A DNA stretch of 64,000 bases from Didymella arachidicola. Its lineage: Eukaryota > Ascomycota > Dothideomycetes > Pleosporales > Didymellaceae. Below the pieces are notes generated by a model. That model did not search any database and was not told the origin of the DNA. It saw nothing but the letters and a program-made list of their open reading frames with translations. This document shows, in pieces, positions 11,714 through 24,481 of this stretch (its first letter is position 1; each line of letters begins with the position of its first letter). The stretch spans positions 620,001 to 684,000 of the forward strand of contig CM049988.1 in assembly GCA_016630955.3 (NCBI GenBank). The letters run 5' to 3'. A program made the translations under genes and the position numbers.

Positions 11714-12614
11714 GGTGGTCGCAGACAGGACCGTTGTTGTGTTGCTGTTGTTTGGGCGGGTTTCGTCTGGGCTGCTTTGTCGCAGGTGCGGAGGCGGTGA
11801 GACGAGTGATAGATAGACTGCAGACTATAGACTGCAGACTATAGACCACAGACCACAGGCGACAGACCACAGGCTACAGACCACAGACTCCAGACGATCA
11901 TGCAGCCGTGGTGCAGACAGACCGCCGTTCGGCGAGCGAGACGCGGTCAGCCCTCGCATTCTCTGGTCGGCTAGTGCTGCTGCTGCTCGCCGGCCGCTGC
12001 GCTGCTAGTTCTTCACGATCGGCTGCAAAGAGATTGGCAGCGACGGCAGAGATTGGCCCTGGCCGCCCGAGAGCCATGTTGAGCCCTGTTGCCCCCGGCC
12101 TTCACCAGTGCGTCGAGCCTTATTTACATGCATTTGCGCCCGCCGGGCTCTGTACTCGCCCCATAGCCAGCTCGCTCTATTCGCTTTTGCCGACGACGGT
12201 CCGCTCCCTCCCTTTCCTTGACCTTCCTTGACCTCTGACCTTTGGCCTTGGCCCTCTCTCCTGCTCTCCAGCGTCTCGTCGTTCCACCCTCCTGCGTCCC
12301 ACGCACGCGCTGCCCCGCCCGCAGCCCACACCGTCGTTGTCGCTGTTGCTGCTGCTGCTGCTGCTGCCACCGCTCCTTGGCCACTCGTTCCACTAGCGTC
12401 CTGTCTTCTTGTTGTTTTGCTGTTCCAGCTGCTGCTGCTGTTGTTGCTGCCCAGCGTTGTTGTTCCCGCACACCGTCCTCGCGCCCTGCACGCCCACGAC
12501 TCGCTGCACGTTTCGGCCGCAACTCGCCCCCGCCCCCTGGAATCGCTCTGCTACTCGTAGAGTAACTAGCAGCCTGCATCGTGCACGCCGCTGCACCTGC
12601 CAGCAGACGCTCCA
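11714..12614. promoter_or_regulatory. Divergent promoter of DUF7704 gene and F-box/WD40 gene
   Basis: These 901 bp lie between two divergent ATGs. The DUF7704 side holds an imperfect repeat array (11806..11897). The F-box side is pyrimidine-rich, with CTG runs at about 12341..12367 and 12427..12450 that would fall in the 5' leader. No TATA box is obvious. Confidence 0.5.
11806..11897. repeat. Imperfect GACTGCAGACTATA / GACCACAG repeat
   Basis: About 90 bp of short degenerate units: two near-identical GACTGCAGACTATA copies followed by several CAGACCACAG-type copies with single changes. It lies about 100 bp upstream of the DUF7704 start codon. It is simple-sequence DNA and no function is implied. 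Confidence 0.75.
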
Positions 12615-14781
12615 ATGCATCGCAGCCTGGCCTCCCGTCCGAAGACATCTTCTGCTGCCACCGACGACACCACCGCCGCCCCCTTCGACCACGCCATGAA
12701 GCGCACCGCCTCGCAGACCTTCGCCAACAGCTACTACGACGTCGACCGCTATGGGCTCGCCCTCGACGCCGTGAACGAGGCCGACAGCAGCAATCACGCC
12801 GGTGAAAGCGCCCTCTCGAGAGCCCTGGGGAATCTGACGGGCTCTTTCACCCGCCAGAAGAGTCGCAGGAGGCTATCTTCCTTCTCGTCTGCCTCTGCTG
12901 CCTCCACCCGCCACCGCAGACCCTCCATCCAGAGCTTCATCGACAGCCTGCCCTCGTCCCAAGCCGCCCGCAAGTCCAGCAACGAGCAGCAGCGCATGCC
13001 TCTGCCACACACCGACTCCGGCATCCCCTCGCTCCCCGTCACCACGCCGTCGCCGACCACCGCCAACAAAGCAGGCTTCATCAGGCGGCTCAGCTCCATG
13101 CGGAGGAAGCCCGCTGTGTCACAACCCTCCGGCGAACCGTCCCGTACTCAGCACCACACCACGCTCCTGGCGGCTCAACTCATGGGAGGCGCCTCTGCAC
13201 GCCAATCGGCCGCCGCCGCCAATGAAAGCCGTCTGAACCAGCTCCGCGAGCAGGAGCACACATATCGCTTCCTGCACGGCCTCAATCCCTCCAGCAAGGG
13301 TGACATCGACTTCAATGACAACGAGAGCGGCGTCGACATGACGTGTTCGTCGCCAATTGTTCGGACCGATAGCGCATGTGAGAAGAAAATGAGTAAGTCT
13401 AGCACCTGTGTAGTTGTGCATGAACCACGGACCATTATACTGACAGACCGCAGCCGACCCCTTCCAGCGCCTGCCAGCCGAGCTCGCTACCGCTGTTCTG
13501 TCCAACCTCGACGCAACATCACTTGCCCGTGCAGAACAAGTCTCGCGGCACTGGCGAGAACATGCCTCGTCAAACCATGTCTGGCGCAATGTCTTTCTCC
13601 GCACCTATCAGCCTGAGGTTCACGTCTCGCCCGCACCGATCCAGATGGGTGGCTCTGGCGTGGGAAAGCAGGCGAACGGCAAGCCCACCCCTGCGCAAGA
13701 ATGGAAGAAAATGTACTCTGCACGAAGCACAATCAACAAGCGGTGGAAGACTGGTGCTCCCGCTGCCGTCTACCTGAATGGCCACACAGATAGCGTCTAC
13801 TGTTGCCAGTTCGACGAAAACAAGTGCATTACTGGCTCCCGCGACCGCACCATCCGCGTATGGGACTTGAAGACATACAAGTGCATCAAGGTCTATGGCG
13901 GGCCAAACCACCGTCCCAGTATCAACACCCCCCTTCCTATGGAGGAGCGTTCGGAACGCGTCATCAGCCATGCCTCGGTCAACGGCACCAAGGCGGGCAA
14001 CAAGATCTACCACGTCCCTGCCGACTACCACGATGCATCGATCCTCTGCTTGCAGTATGATCACGAGATCATGGTCACTGGCTCTTCCGACTACACCTGC
14101 ATCGTCTGGGACATCACCGGCGAAGAGTACGTCCCCATGTACCGACTTCGCGGTCATGAGGCTGGTGTTCTGGACGTTTGCCTCGACGACAAGTACATCA
14201 TCTCGTGCAGTAAGGATGCGATGATCAAGGTCTGGGACCGCAGGACTGGTGTCTGCGTCCGTACGCTCAAGGGACACCGAGGCCCCGTAAACGCAGTCCA
14301 GCTCCGTGGCAACCTCCTCGTCTCCGCCAGCGGAGATGGTATGGCCAAGCTTTGGAACCTCGAGACCGGCGCTTCCATCAAGGACTTCCCATCCGAGGAC
14401 AGGGGCCTAGCTGCTGTCGAGTTCTCTGACGATGCCAAGTATGTTCTTGCTGGAGGCAACGATCACGTCGTCTACAAGTTCGACGCCAACTCTGGCAACC
14501 TCGTCCACAGCCGCGTCAAGCACGAGGGTCTTGTCCGTTCGCTGTTCCTGGATGCCTTCAATGGTCGCATCGTTTCCGGCTCGTACGACCAGAGCATCCA
14601 AGTGTCAGACTACGAGACTGGAGCCACATACGCTGTCTACAAGAACTGGACCACAAGCTGGATCCTCTCCGCTAAGAGCGACTACCGCCGTGTCGTGGCC
14701 ACCAGCCAGGACGGACGCACACTCATCCTGGACTTTGGCCACGACGTTTCTGGGTCTGACTTGCTGGTTGGGGGAAAGTAA
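12615..14781 (+). CDS. F-box and WD40-repeat protein (SCF substrate receptor)
   Basis: Two exons, 12615..13392 and 13454..14781, are joined over a 61-bp intron (GTAAGT...CCGCAG) and encode 701 residues. Residues 1-255 are a low-complexity Ser/Arg-rich N-terminus. An F-box follows at about 261-306 (DPFQRLPAELATAVLSNLDA ... VSRHWREH). A short linker leads to a WD40 propeller from about 360: GHTDSVYCCQ, TIRVWDLKT, CIVWDITG, LRGHEAGVLDV, MIKVWDRRTG, LKGHRGPVNAV and AKLWNLETG. F-box proteins of this shape bind Skp1 through the F-box and recruit phosphorylated substrates to an SCF ubiquitin ligase through the propeller. The substrate cannot be read from sequence. An extra segment of about 45 residues sits between the first and second blades. 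The layout resembles fission-yeast Pof1/Pof11-type proteins. Confidence 0.87.
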
Positions 14782-15785
14782 TGGGATCAAAACTCGCCAA
14801 CCCTGCCCAGCCAGCAGAACAGCCTCACAACTACCGCACCCAACCATGACGTGATCGGTGACGAAGGGCCAGAGAGACCATCCAGCGCCCGGCTACGACC
14901 GACCATTACCTATGTCTTCAGCACACCCTGAGGCACAGTATCTTGTCGAGACGTATCAAGCATTCCGATCTATTCAAAAGAAGAGGACATCCACCCCGTA
15001 CGGTGGTCCACCATCTCACAGCGTTTATAGCATCAGCGAGCGTAGACTATCATTTGCATTTTGCATAAGCACTCATCTCTCCTTTGTAATCACAGCGCAT
15101 ATTAAATTCGTAGCGTCGTGGTTCATTTCCGTCAGCGTCAGCGCGTCGTCGCAGCATATTATCTCTCATTCTTGTTTGTATTTTTTGTAAGCATGTCGTA
15201 GGATACAGCTGGAGCGAAACACTCCCTAATAATCGATACAATACAAGAGTATACTATTACAAGTACTATCATGTCGTTCCCGAGCGCTTGTGTGTGAAAT
15301 TTGTCGGGGATGGGATTGGCAAAGTATGCGCTGCGTCGGCCTGCGGCTAAGTGATGGTGATCACGTGGACGGTGCGGTGGTTGTTCACGTCTTGGAAGTT
15401 CAGACACCACACGTCCCAGACTTGAGCATCTAAATACTAGATGTTTATTCTCGAGGAGATCAGACGCCAAGGCAGTGATATCTACATCTAACCTCTTCTG
15501 CTATGCAGCTTATAACTGTGCACTCGCAGGCTTTGAAGACTTTGGACGTTTGCTTCGCAGGCGGTGTCAGCCCGCTGCGGAAGTCGGTGCAAGGCGTGGT
15601 TGATCTTTTTTTTTTTTTTTTTTTTTCTTTTTGTACCGCAGTGCGGGTTGGCATATTACTCCGTAGCTCTTCTGTTACGTGGGGAGTTGTGATAACACCG
15701 TGTCGTGTGGTGCTTGTGGGATCGTACCGCTGGAATGCTCCGTCTTAGCCTTTTTCACACAGTGCGCCCGACTAAGTACTCTACT
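14782..15785. other. Convergent intergenic region with poly-T run
   Basis: The F-box gene and TPT1 converge here. The 1.0 kb contains both 3' UTRs and no open frame I can support. A 21-T run lies at 15606..15626. Confidence 0.5.
15606..15626. repeat. Poly-T homopolymer (21 T)
   Basis: Twenty-one consecutive T, then C and five more T. As TPT1 is on the minus strand, this is a poly-A run downstream of its stop. It could be simple slippage or the tail of an old retrocopy, but I see no source gene beside it. Confidence 0.9.
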
Positions 15786-16709
15786 CTACTCGGCCCCAGC
15801 CATTACATCCCTCGAGTCATCCGCTGCCTTTGGCCTACCTCCCCTGCCTCTCCCTCTCCCACCACCCCGTCCCCCCCTCCCCCCATTACGTTTCACATCC
15901 CTCTCCCACGCCTCCACATCCACAACCACGCCCTCAGGCAACACCCCATCCCGCATCACGACCCCTCCCCCCCTCCTCTCCACCCTCTTAAACAACGTAT
16001 ACGGCAACAACCCCCCCTCGTCTCCGGGCGACAGCACAACCCCGTTCTCCGAGACAAAAAACGGGATCCCCTGCTCCAGCGCGGCGTCGACGTCGATGTA
16101 GATCAGCACCGTCGACGAGGCGCGCATGCCGGATACAACGGGCGCTGCGTCTACCTTGTCCTCGAGCGAGGTGAAGCCCGCGGGGAGCCCGGGCGCGAAG
16201 TGCATGTGTGTTCGCGCCATGCGGTGCAGGCCGCCGGATTGGAGGATGAGGGGCCATGCGCGGTCGTCTGTGCCGTGGACGACTGTGGCAGGTATATTGC
16301 CTGCGGCTTTAGTGATGGGGGTGAGGAGGCCTTCGGTGTCGACTGTGATTGAGTGGCCTTGGTTTGCGCGGATGAGGTAGTTGTTTGGGTCGTGGCTTGC
16401 TGTGTCTGCGGGGGGCTCTGCTTCCGGGTCCTCGGGCACGGCGTCCGGACTGGGCACCGGGATCATGGAGAAGCGCTGTTTGTTGTTGTTGGCGACCACG
16501 TCGCGCAGCTCTTCAAAGGATACGTGCAGACTCTTGAGGGCACGTGTTTCCAGCGCCGAGGCGACGCTGACATATCCCCCCTTTCCCAGTTTCAGGCCTT
16601 CGGACCCCGCGCCATGGCGCAGCAGCCAGCTCACTTTGCGGCTGATTTGGACTTCGCGGGGCTGGTTCGCTGGGTTGCGAGATCCGCCGCCGCGGCCGCC
16701 TCGAGCCAT
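15786..16709 (-). CDS. TPT1: tRNA 2'-phosphotransferase (Tpt1/KptA)
   Basis: Tpt1 removes the 2'-phosphate left at the splice junction by fungal tRNA ligase, passing it to NAD+. It is the last step of tRNA splicing. The single-exon protein has 307 residues from the ATG at 16709; the frame extends 21 nt upstream but only from a TTG. The conserved active-site elements are present in order: RKVSWLLRHGA near the N-terminus, YLIRANQGHSITV, VVHGTDDRAWPLILQSGG, then LHRMARTHMHFA. These supply the Arg-His-Arg-Arg set of the family. Both ends are glycine/arginine-rich (GGRGGGSRN and GGRGGRGGGRGRGRGG), an RGG-like RNA-binding feature seen in some fungal homologues. Confidence 0.93.
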   Translation of the reverse strand: MARGGRGGGSRNPANQPREVQISRKVSWLLRHGAGSEGLKLGKGGYVSVASALETRALKSLHVSFEELRDVVANNNKQRFSMIPVPSPDAVPEDPEAEPPADTASHDPNNYLIRANQGHSITVDTEGLLTPITKAAGNIPATVVHGTDDRAWPLILQSGGLHRMARTHMHFAPGLPAGFTSLEDKVDAAPVVSGMRASSTVLIYIDVDAALEQGIPFFVSENGVVLSPGDEGGLLPYTLFKRVERRGGGVVMRDGVLPEGVVVDVEAWERDVKRNGGRGGRGGGRGRGRGGRPKAADDSRDVMAGAE

Positions 16710-17082
16710 CTCTTTTAGTGTGCGGGTCAACTGGCGAGAAATTTTGTGGGCGGGGTTGTTGGGTTGAGAATCGTTTGTAAGAGTGGATTGATGGAGGTTG
16801 TTGGGTGGGAGTGAGGTGGAAGAGGTGGAAGAAGTGAGTCGGATAGTGATGTGGTTGTGGAAAGGGCGCCGGTGGTGTGGAAGGGCTTCTTTGGTGGTGC
16901 GTCAGAGTGATGGTGGCCAATCGGAATAGTTAGCTACTGCACCGCCACGATTGCTCTACTAGGTATGATTCCAGACTGCCATATCAGGCAAGAAATCTGC
17001 GTGGAGTCGAGGACGTCGGTACTCGATCCCAACCATGAAGTTTCATAGACATAATCTATAAGCCTCCCCCGCTCACAACGTC
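16710..17082. other. Intergenic, TPT1 promoter and GT90 3' end
   Basis: These 373 bp separate two minus-strand genes. They hold the TPT1 promoter and the GT90 3' UTR. No distinct element is visible. Confidence 0.45.
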
Positions 17083-20000
17083 CTACGGCCCAGGAAACCC
17101 AATCTCCTCCCGCCCATCATCCACCACCCTCCCATACTCCAACAACAACCTAAAAAACCACGTCTCGAAATCCGCATTCCGAAGCACTTTATCATGCCAC
17201 TCCGTACTCCTTTCCGCAATCAACCTCGCCTTCCTCTCGCCCACACTCCCCCCATTCCCGGACTTATCCGCGCTTCGCTCTTTACTTTTGTCTGTTCCAT
17301 CCACATCCCCCCCATCCACATCCGTCTCATCCCCACTAAACCACCTCACAAGATCAAGATGCTCGTCCCCCTTCAAGCTAACGGGTATATAATGCACCCA
17401 CGGTCTGAGCCACTCGTTGTGCCACTCGCGGAACAAGCTCATTTTGTACGTGAGACTGCGGCTTTTGAGGAAGCTGTAGAAGCGGCCTGAGAAGGCGTTG
17501 CCGTCCATGTCGAGGAGGTGTTTGTGGGACCAGGCGTCCTGGCCGTCAACGCGGTCGACGACTTGGAAGAATTCTTTCTGCGCGTCGCAGTCGGCGGGGT
17601 CGCATTGGCCAATGTGGCTGAATTTGACGTCGATGAGGTGGCGGAGGGCGCGGCGGGGGATGGGTTTGGGGTGGTAGGGGGCGTTGGGGGAGGTGTCGGG
17701 GCTGACGAGGATGTTTGCGGTGTCGGGGGCGTTGATGCGCTGGACGATGTGTTGGCGGTGTTGGCGGCGCCAGCCGCCGTTGCGGCTGAAGCCGCCGGTG
17801 GTGGAGCCGCGCCAGTACAGGCTGTTTGTTTTATTTTCCCAGGTTGTGTCGCGGGAGTTGTCGTAGCCGACTTTGCCGAACCAGTACCAGGGGCTGGGGT
17901 AGAGGATATCCTGGAAGCTGGAGATCTTGGACTGAGAGAATACGGGTGTGAGCTCGTGGATGATGCTGAACGCGTTGGGTCGCTCGAAGAATCCGAATGT
18001 CGATGAGAACGATGGTGAGTTGCAGATGTCCGAGAACGCCGTCGCGTTGTACACATAATTCAGAGGCCCTGCAGCGTAAGAGGTGAGGTTGTCAGCGGCA
18101 AAGTCTTCGAACGTTTGCGCCTGGCTGTTGGTCGGACACGAAAGCCGCGAGTGCGTCCATGTCTGCTGGTGAGCGAAGCGGTTGAACTTGGAAGTGCTGA
18201 CTTCATCGAAGCGCTTGCCGTCATTGAGATCTTTCGGTCGTTTCGAAAACTCATTGCGAGGATGAGCGTACTTTGCAGCGCGTGGCAGAACCTGATCCTG
18301 GGCTTTGGTGATCATCGAAGACAGCAGATCATTAGGCACGACCACACGAGGCTCGTCGTGGATGTTGAAACCCAAGTCCATGTCTGGAAGGTACGCCACA
18401 AAGTCCTTCATCATGCCTGTCGTGGCCTGCTGCTGCCACTCGTCGCCGTTGCCTATAGAAACCACTTCGCCATTGCGGATAGCCACAGCGATCAAAGCGC
18501 TATCATCGTGGCCGATTGCGTTCTTGATGCGCGACCGTATCGTCTTGGGTTCAAGAGCCCAGTACGGCAACAGCATCTGATTGATGGTGTCGAACTCATC
18601 GATCATCACAACATTACGACGTTGAGCAAACTCAAACCACTTGTCGAAGTGAGGGGGGGGCGCTATACCGTTCCGGCGGCGGTATTCGCGAACGGCCTGG
18701 TCGAGGGTCTTGGACTGTCTGTTCAGGAGCTGCTGAAATTCCGTTTCTGCGGCATTGATGAGCTGCGCAGCAGGGTGTCCTTTCTGTAGGTCGATTGGGA
18801 TAGGTCCGAGAGGTGTCGACGAAGGCTGCACTTCGAACAGAGCAGGGGATTCTGGCGTAAGCCTGTAGTACTGCGCTCCAGATGCGTGTCGAACCAGCAG
18901 CACACAGACGGAGAATGCCGTAACGCCAAAAAGGATGCGTCTAATGCGTATAGAACTCCGAATATCGATGAATGCGTTCGAGGACGACCCACCGTATAGA
19001 TAGAAAAGAGCAGATACGCCGTAGATAATAGTGAACCATATGCCCGAAAACGTAGTCGCGAACTTCAACTGCGCACAGATGGAAGAGAACAGGGCCCACA
19101 ACGAAACAGAAACGGCGCCCTGGCGCAGAAGCTATAGGGTGTGTCAGTCAAGTCGTAGACGTAGTCAAGTGTGTATCTCACGATAACAACCCCCAAATGA
19201 TTCACCACCCCCCCAACCCCACTCATAACAACCACCTGCCTTACCGTCCTCAAATCATGCACAGTCTTCCAATCGCGATCAAACTCGCGATACAGCGGCT
19301 CCCACGTCGCCGCGCCCGGCGCAACCGCAGGCTCCATCAAGTACACCGCAACACCGCACAGCACCGTCATGGCGGCAGCCACGTCGCGCAGCGCAGCCAG
19401 CTCCTGCGCCTTGCGGGTGCTGCTCACGGAGCCGCGGCGCGAAACGGAGCCATCTGCGGATATGAGGCCTCGTGGGGCGCCGTCGGTGTCGTCTTTTGTG
19501 CTGCGCACTGCGATTTCGAAGAGGACCAGGCCGGATGCGGCGAAGATGGCGCTGCTGATGCCGAGGGCAGAGGTGGTGGAGGTGATGTATATGCTTGTGG
19601 CGGCAGTGGCGGCGATGGTGAGGGTGACGAGGAGGTCGGAGGGTCTCTTGGTGGAGGGCTTCTCTGGGGCGGTGGTCGCGTCGGTCGAGGACAGGGCGAG
19701 GTGTCGGGACAGCAGCTCGTTTTCTGAGACGAGGACGGCGAGCAGCGGGAGCAGCCACTATCACGTGTCGTGTCAGCGGCGGCGGCGCTCTTCCCTTCCT
19801 CGCTTGCCTACCTTTGTCGCTCTGATGCCGTCCTTGTCGCACGCAGCTCGGTCGCAGATGTGCGCCAGCGCCAGGAACGCGCCCGCGATCCAGCTGGTGC
19901 TCTTCCTGCGCCCGCCGCTGTTCGAGTACAGCCCGACGCGGAACACGAGCGGGATCCATAGGATCGCCCACGACACCGACGCCACGAGCAGCGAGTGCTG

Positions 20001-20111
20001 AACGGGGCTGTTGACGCTCCCGACGGCGCCTAGGACGGTGAACAGCAGCGGCGCGAGCAGCAGGTGGTGCTTGGCGGCATTTTCGGCGATTCGAGACACG
20101 GCCGGGTGCAT
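17083..20111 (-). CDS. GT90 (CAP10-like) glycosyltransferase, multi-spanning
   Basis: Three exons, 20111..19812, 19757..19182 and 19131..17083, are separated by 54- and 50-bp introns and encode 974 residues. Exon 1 begins MHPAVSRIAENAAKHHLLLA and is followed by many hydrophobic segments through about residue 370 (FTVLGAVGSV, LLVASVSWAILWIPLVF, LLPLLAVLVS, IWFTIIYGVSALFYLY), so the N-terminal third is a membrane domain. The lumenal C-terminal part matches the CAP10/GT90 family: FDKWFEFAQRRNVVMIDEFD, KTNSLYWRGSTTGG and KYSHIGQ-like LIDVKFSHIGQCD, then NAFSGRFYSFLKSRSLTYK and WVHYIPVSLKGDEHLDLVRW. The family transfers xylose or related sugars to glycans in the Golgi. The acceptor here is unknown. 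A Gly/Asp-rich linker (DVDGGDVDG) lies near the end. The start is the first in-frame ATG. Confidence 0.86.
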
Positions 20112-20686
20112 TGGGGCAGGAACTGGACTAGGGCCCGTGGGATGGCATGGGGTCGTCTGCTGTGCGCGTCGATGCACGTCGACGTTGGGAGCGGGTGATC
20201 GTCAGGGCCGCCGCTGACGCCAGTGACGCCATGTTCGAGCTTGCACCTCAACACCACTGCCTTACTCCAGGTACTCAATTGTTGGGTAGTTACCCCTGAA
20301 CACTCGTCCATGCAAAATGCATTGTTCAACTATTCAAGTATGATACGTTGGGTGTTCATTTTATCCACACTACCTGTGGCCATGCCGCTCCACGCTTCAA
20401 GAGTCCGTGCTATGCGCTGACAACGAAAGAATAGCACGCGCCTATACAACGCGGCCCAAAGACGTCAACCTGACAAGGAGCAACAAACATGTCGCTCATG
20501 CAAAACCATCCGATCCGATCCGACCATCCCGCTCTCATCATCATATCTATATGCACATCTTCAACAGAATCCAATCCATGTGTCGTGTCGTGGTCCGCCG
20601 CTCAGCAGGCCCATGATCTCTTCGCTGCTCATAGCCACAGTGGCTCCATATCTTTTCTCCAACGAAGCAACCCCATCTCAAGCACC
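20112..20686. other. Intergenic, GT90 promoter and PAS-kinase 3' end
   Basis: These 575 bp lie between two minus-strand genes. No further feature is visible. Confidence 0.45.
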
Positions 20687-23600
20687 TCACCTCACAGCCA
20701 CATCCACCTCTCCACTACCCCCAGCACACCACGGATGCTCCAACACCTGGCTGATCGTGATCCTCTTCTCCACATCGCGATCGAGCATCAGCCTAACCAG
20801 ATCAATGCTCTCCTCGCTCATCACCCACGGCACCCTCAGATCGTGGTCCATGATCTCATCAATGCTGTAGAACGGGTTCTCCTTGTACACGATCGTGTAC
20901 AGCAAGATCCCCAGCGCCCACACATCCTGCTCTTTGCCGCGATACGGCCGGCCCGCGAGCACTTCGGGTGCTGCGTAATCTATTACATGTCAGCGTCGTC
21001 ATATACCGTGACTGGGGTGAAACGCACCGATTGTGCCAACGAAGACGTCAAAAGGTCCGCTTTTGATGTACGCCGCGCTGCCAAAGTCGATGAGCTTGAT
21101 GTTGCCGTCGCCGTCTAGCACCACATTCTCGTCCTTGATGTCGCGATGCACGACCTTGGCTTTGGTGTGCAGGAAGTGCACTGCCTCGGCGACCTGCACG
21201 AAAATCTTGCGGCACTCTTTCTCTTCCATGTTGACGCGGAGTTCAATGTAGTCGAACAGATCCATGCCGGGGAGGCCATGGGGAACCATCTCGATGTAGT
21301 AGTTGACGTCGTCTTCGAAGAAATCAGACATCTCGACAATGTTCGGGTGCTGATACCCGTCTCTTCGCAGGAAGTCGAGGACGTGAATCTCTAGCGGCAC
21401 AGTGCCGAGCTTGCGGTCTCGTGTCCATGTGTCGACAAGAATGCGCCGCTTCGTGACAAACTTGATGACGACCTTCGTGTTGCTGTTTCGCTTGTAGCGA
21501 CAGAGCTTGACTTGGCCGTATGCGCCTTGGCCCATTTCCTCCAGCACAATGAAGTCGTTTATCGTCTTCTTCTGGAACGGCTCCTCTTTGACTGGTGCAG
21601 GAGGTGGTGCCATTGCATGCGCTGTGGTTTCTTGGGGCGGCAAGGGCTTTGCGGCTTCTTGCAGCTGTTGCGTTAGAAGCGAGACGGGCGGTGTGCTTGC
21701 TTTTGACTGGTCAGACGACTCAGCCTCCTCAGGAATAATCAGCTCTGTTTGCCCCGGTGAAGGTTGATGGGGCGGTGTGCCAGGACGCGAAATGAGTGGT
21801 GTGATAGGTCCAATGCCATGGTTTGCAGCGTGCAGTTGTCTAGAATAGGTCACCCACAGCGCGTACACCAGCTGTGGTCTCGCAGGTTGTGCATGTGAGT
21901 CACTCTCCTCCTCAATCACCTGCTCATCAAATCGAGGCGTCTTGTCACTCTTCACAACCCTCATCTGCACATCCACCATGATCTCTGAGCCGTCACGATG
22001 CAAAGCAGGAAGGCCACTGGGCCTCAAAAAAATGGCAGCAGCATCTGCGCTACCCTCTCGCATAGCGAGTAGAGCTCGAGCACGTCGAAAGCTGTGCTCT
22101 GGAATGACAATACCATCGACCAGCTCGATCTTATCCTCGTCTGTCATGACATGCAAGATTTTGTCAAAGGCAGGTATGAGTTTGCTGATGTGGAGCGTCT
22201 CGGGTCGCGGCTGGCCAAACAGCGCTTCGGAGAAGACCGAGTTGGAGCTCGTAATTGTGAGGTTGGAGGAGTTGAGTACGATGATTCCGGCAATGTGTGG
22301 GAAGCTGGTGACACGGAAGGTAGGCTCGTCAGGCAAGGCCTCAACCGTGACGGGGATGTTGATGCTGTTCGATGTGCGAGCTGTGTAGCTGCGCACTTCA
22401 GCAATCTCGTCGTAGTCCAGGACGCCAGTGTTGGTGCCCTTGAGGCGCGGTATCCCTGGAATCAGGCGTGAGAGATCCATGCCTCGACGCAGCCTGTCGC
22501 TACCAAAGACGGCTTCGGTCGCGCCCCAGCCCTTGGAAACGCAACCTACCTCGTCGACATTGATATACACGACATCCTCGGCTATCTCTTCCAGTACCCA
22601 GATGAGACCACCTCGCTTTTCCTTGACCCACAAGCTTGCGGCGCCGGTAGCGCCGTTTCGCTTTTGGATTGGGATCACGTCGCCGCAGAGCAGGACACCT
22701 CTCGACCCCTTGGACTCGTGGTTGAGCTTCCCTGTCTTCTTGGCGTTGTAGTACGACGATCCACTGCCATCATCCGTCTTTGCCTTTCTTGCAGCTGTTG
22801 TCCTTGATGAAGGCTTGCTCAACAGCCTTGCTGTCAGACCACTGCCAACCTTGAGATTGGTCGTAGACGCCAATGCTGCCTGCGCTTTGGAGCCTACGTC
22901 TGGATTCTTGAGCTTGCCTTCCAGCCACGACCGTCGGTCTTCTCGGACGACTTCGAGTATGCCCAATTTGCGGACTTCGGCCCTCGTGACGCCAAACACC
23001 AAACATGCCAAATCGTTTGCAGATGTGATAGTCCAGGGAGCCTCCGCCTCGGTTGTGAAGATGGCCTGTGCAGCAGCGGCATGTCGAGTGCCGTGGCCGT
23101 GGGGCGCTGGTCCTGCCGAGAGCGGGCCCTGCACACTGTGAAAGCTTGGAGGCACGGAAGGGATCGACGCTGGTGATATGACGGAGTTGGTCTGGACCTG
23201 GTCGCCTACGAGGTACGGTTTGGCCAGGGCATCGTGGAGCTGGCTCTGTATGGTGAGCGGGGCGACATCGGTGAAGGTCCGCTTCAGGGCCGCACGTTGA
23301 GGCCGTTGCGGAGGCAGCGAGGTGTTGGTCGTCGTAGGGCTGAGCGCATCAGAGCCAGAGCCCAGGTCGGACATGGAACTGCTGAGGGCTTCTGCGTCGT
23401 CCTTCTTCCCGTGTGCTACGTCGGCCGTGGGTCGCAGCACGGGTGGCCTCGCCGTCTCGAGCATGCTCTCGGGGCTTGCGGAGCGCTGTGCCTCGAAGCC
23501 CTTCTCGAACGGGTTCTCGCCAGACATGTCTGCGGGCCCAGTGACGGGACCGAGTGCCCCCAGCCCATGTGCGCCGGTGCCGTCCTGCCCAATCAGGTTG

Positions 23601-24481
23601 GCCCTCTGCAGCAGCTCCATCATGCTCTGCACCTCGAGGTCCCCACTGAGCTTCGCCTGGGCGTTGGCGATGCCCGGGTTCGTCGCCGCCCAGCCCAGGC
23701 GGTCCCGCATGAAGTCGATGGAGCGCTTCAGGACATTCTGGCGGTTGTGTATGAACTCGTCCGACTGCGTGGCAAACGAGAACGAGTGCAGCGACTCGGA
23801 GGGGAAGCGCGTGAGGTCCTCGCCAAAGGGCAGGGTCGGCGAGCCGGGCACCGAGGGCACCGCGTCCGAGGGGTGACGCGAGACGGGCGGGGTGGGCATG
23901 TTCAGCGAGGCGCTGCGCGGGGTGCTGGCGAGCGGGCGCGGCGGCTGCTGGCGAATGCGGCGGAGGCCCGAGGCGCCCAGGCCATGCTCGTGCTCGGAGA
24001 CAATGGGCGAGCGGGTGATGCGGTCGAGCTGGCCGGCGTCGAAGCTCATGCGCTTGGTGGTGTCGATGGCCGGCGGGGCGGAGATGGCGTGGGCGAGCAG
24101 GTTCGACATGCTCTTGTTCTTGCTGAGGGCGGCATGGTCGGTGGCGGCGCGGAGGGGTGCGAAGTAGGGTTCCTCTGGGAGCGAGCCTGGAGGGGGCGCA
24201 TGGTTAGCGATGGAGCACATGGAGGCGAGCAGGCGCGATCCGGGCGGCGGGGGCGGAGCGAGAGGAGCAAAGCGAGAGGAGCAATGGCCAAGCACACAGA
24301 CGGCGCGCAGCACACTCGGACGGAGGCAGCAGCACCCCTTCTCGCAGCGGGCGGGCGGCCGTCAAGCTCTCCATGTCCCGCGCCCGTGCCCGCGCCCGCG
24401 CTTGCGCCCGCCGTGAGACAGCGGCATGCAGTCGTCAACGAGCGCAGCCCGGCGGTCTTACTCACCATCCTGTGGCTTCAT
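20687..24481 (-). CDS. PSK1: PAS-domain serine/threonine kinase (PSK1/PASK-like)
   Basis: Predicted exons 24481..24466, 24186..21028 and 20979..20687 encode 1,155 residues. A five-codon first exon (MKPQD) is joined over a 279-bp intron with a GTGAGT donor and CTAAC branch site; an alternative start is the ATG at 24220 inside that intron. The second intron (20980..21027) joins FVGTI to DYAAPEVL and so restores kinase subdomain VIII. PAS-like segments lie near residues 390-470 (ACLVFGVTRAEVRKLGI) and 630-720 (IIVLNSSNLTITSSNSVFSE). The kinase is at about 880-1145: MGQGAYGQVKLCRYKR, a Val-Val-Ile-Lys lysine, HRDIKDEN, DFGSA and an APEVL activation loop. PAS kinases sense metabolic state and steer carbon toward cell-wall glucan and control translation. 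The N-terminus is Ser/Pro-rich. The symbol is by family only. Confidence 0.85.
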
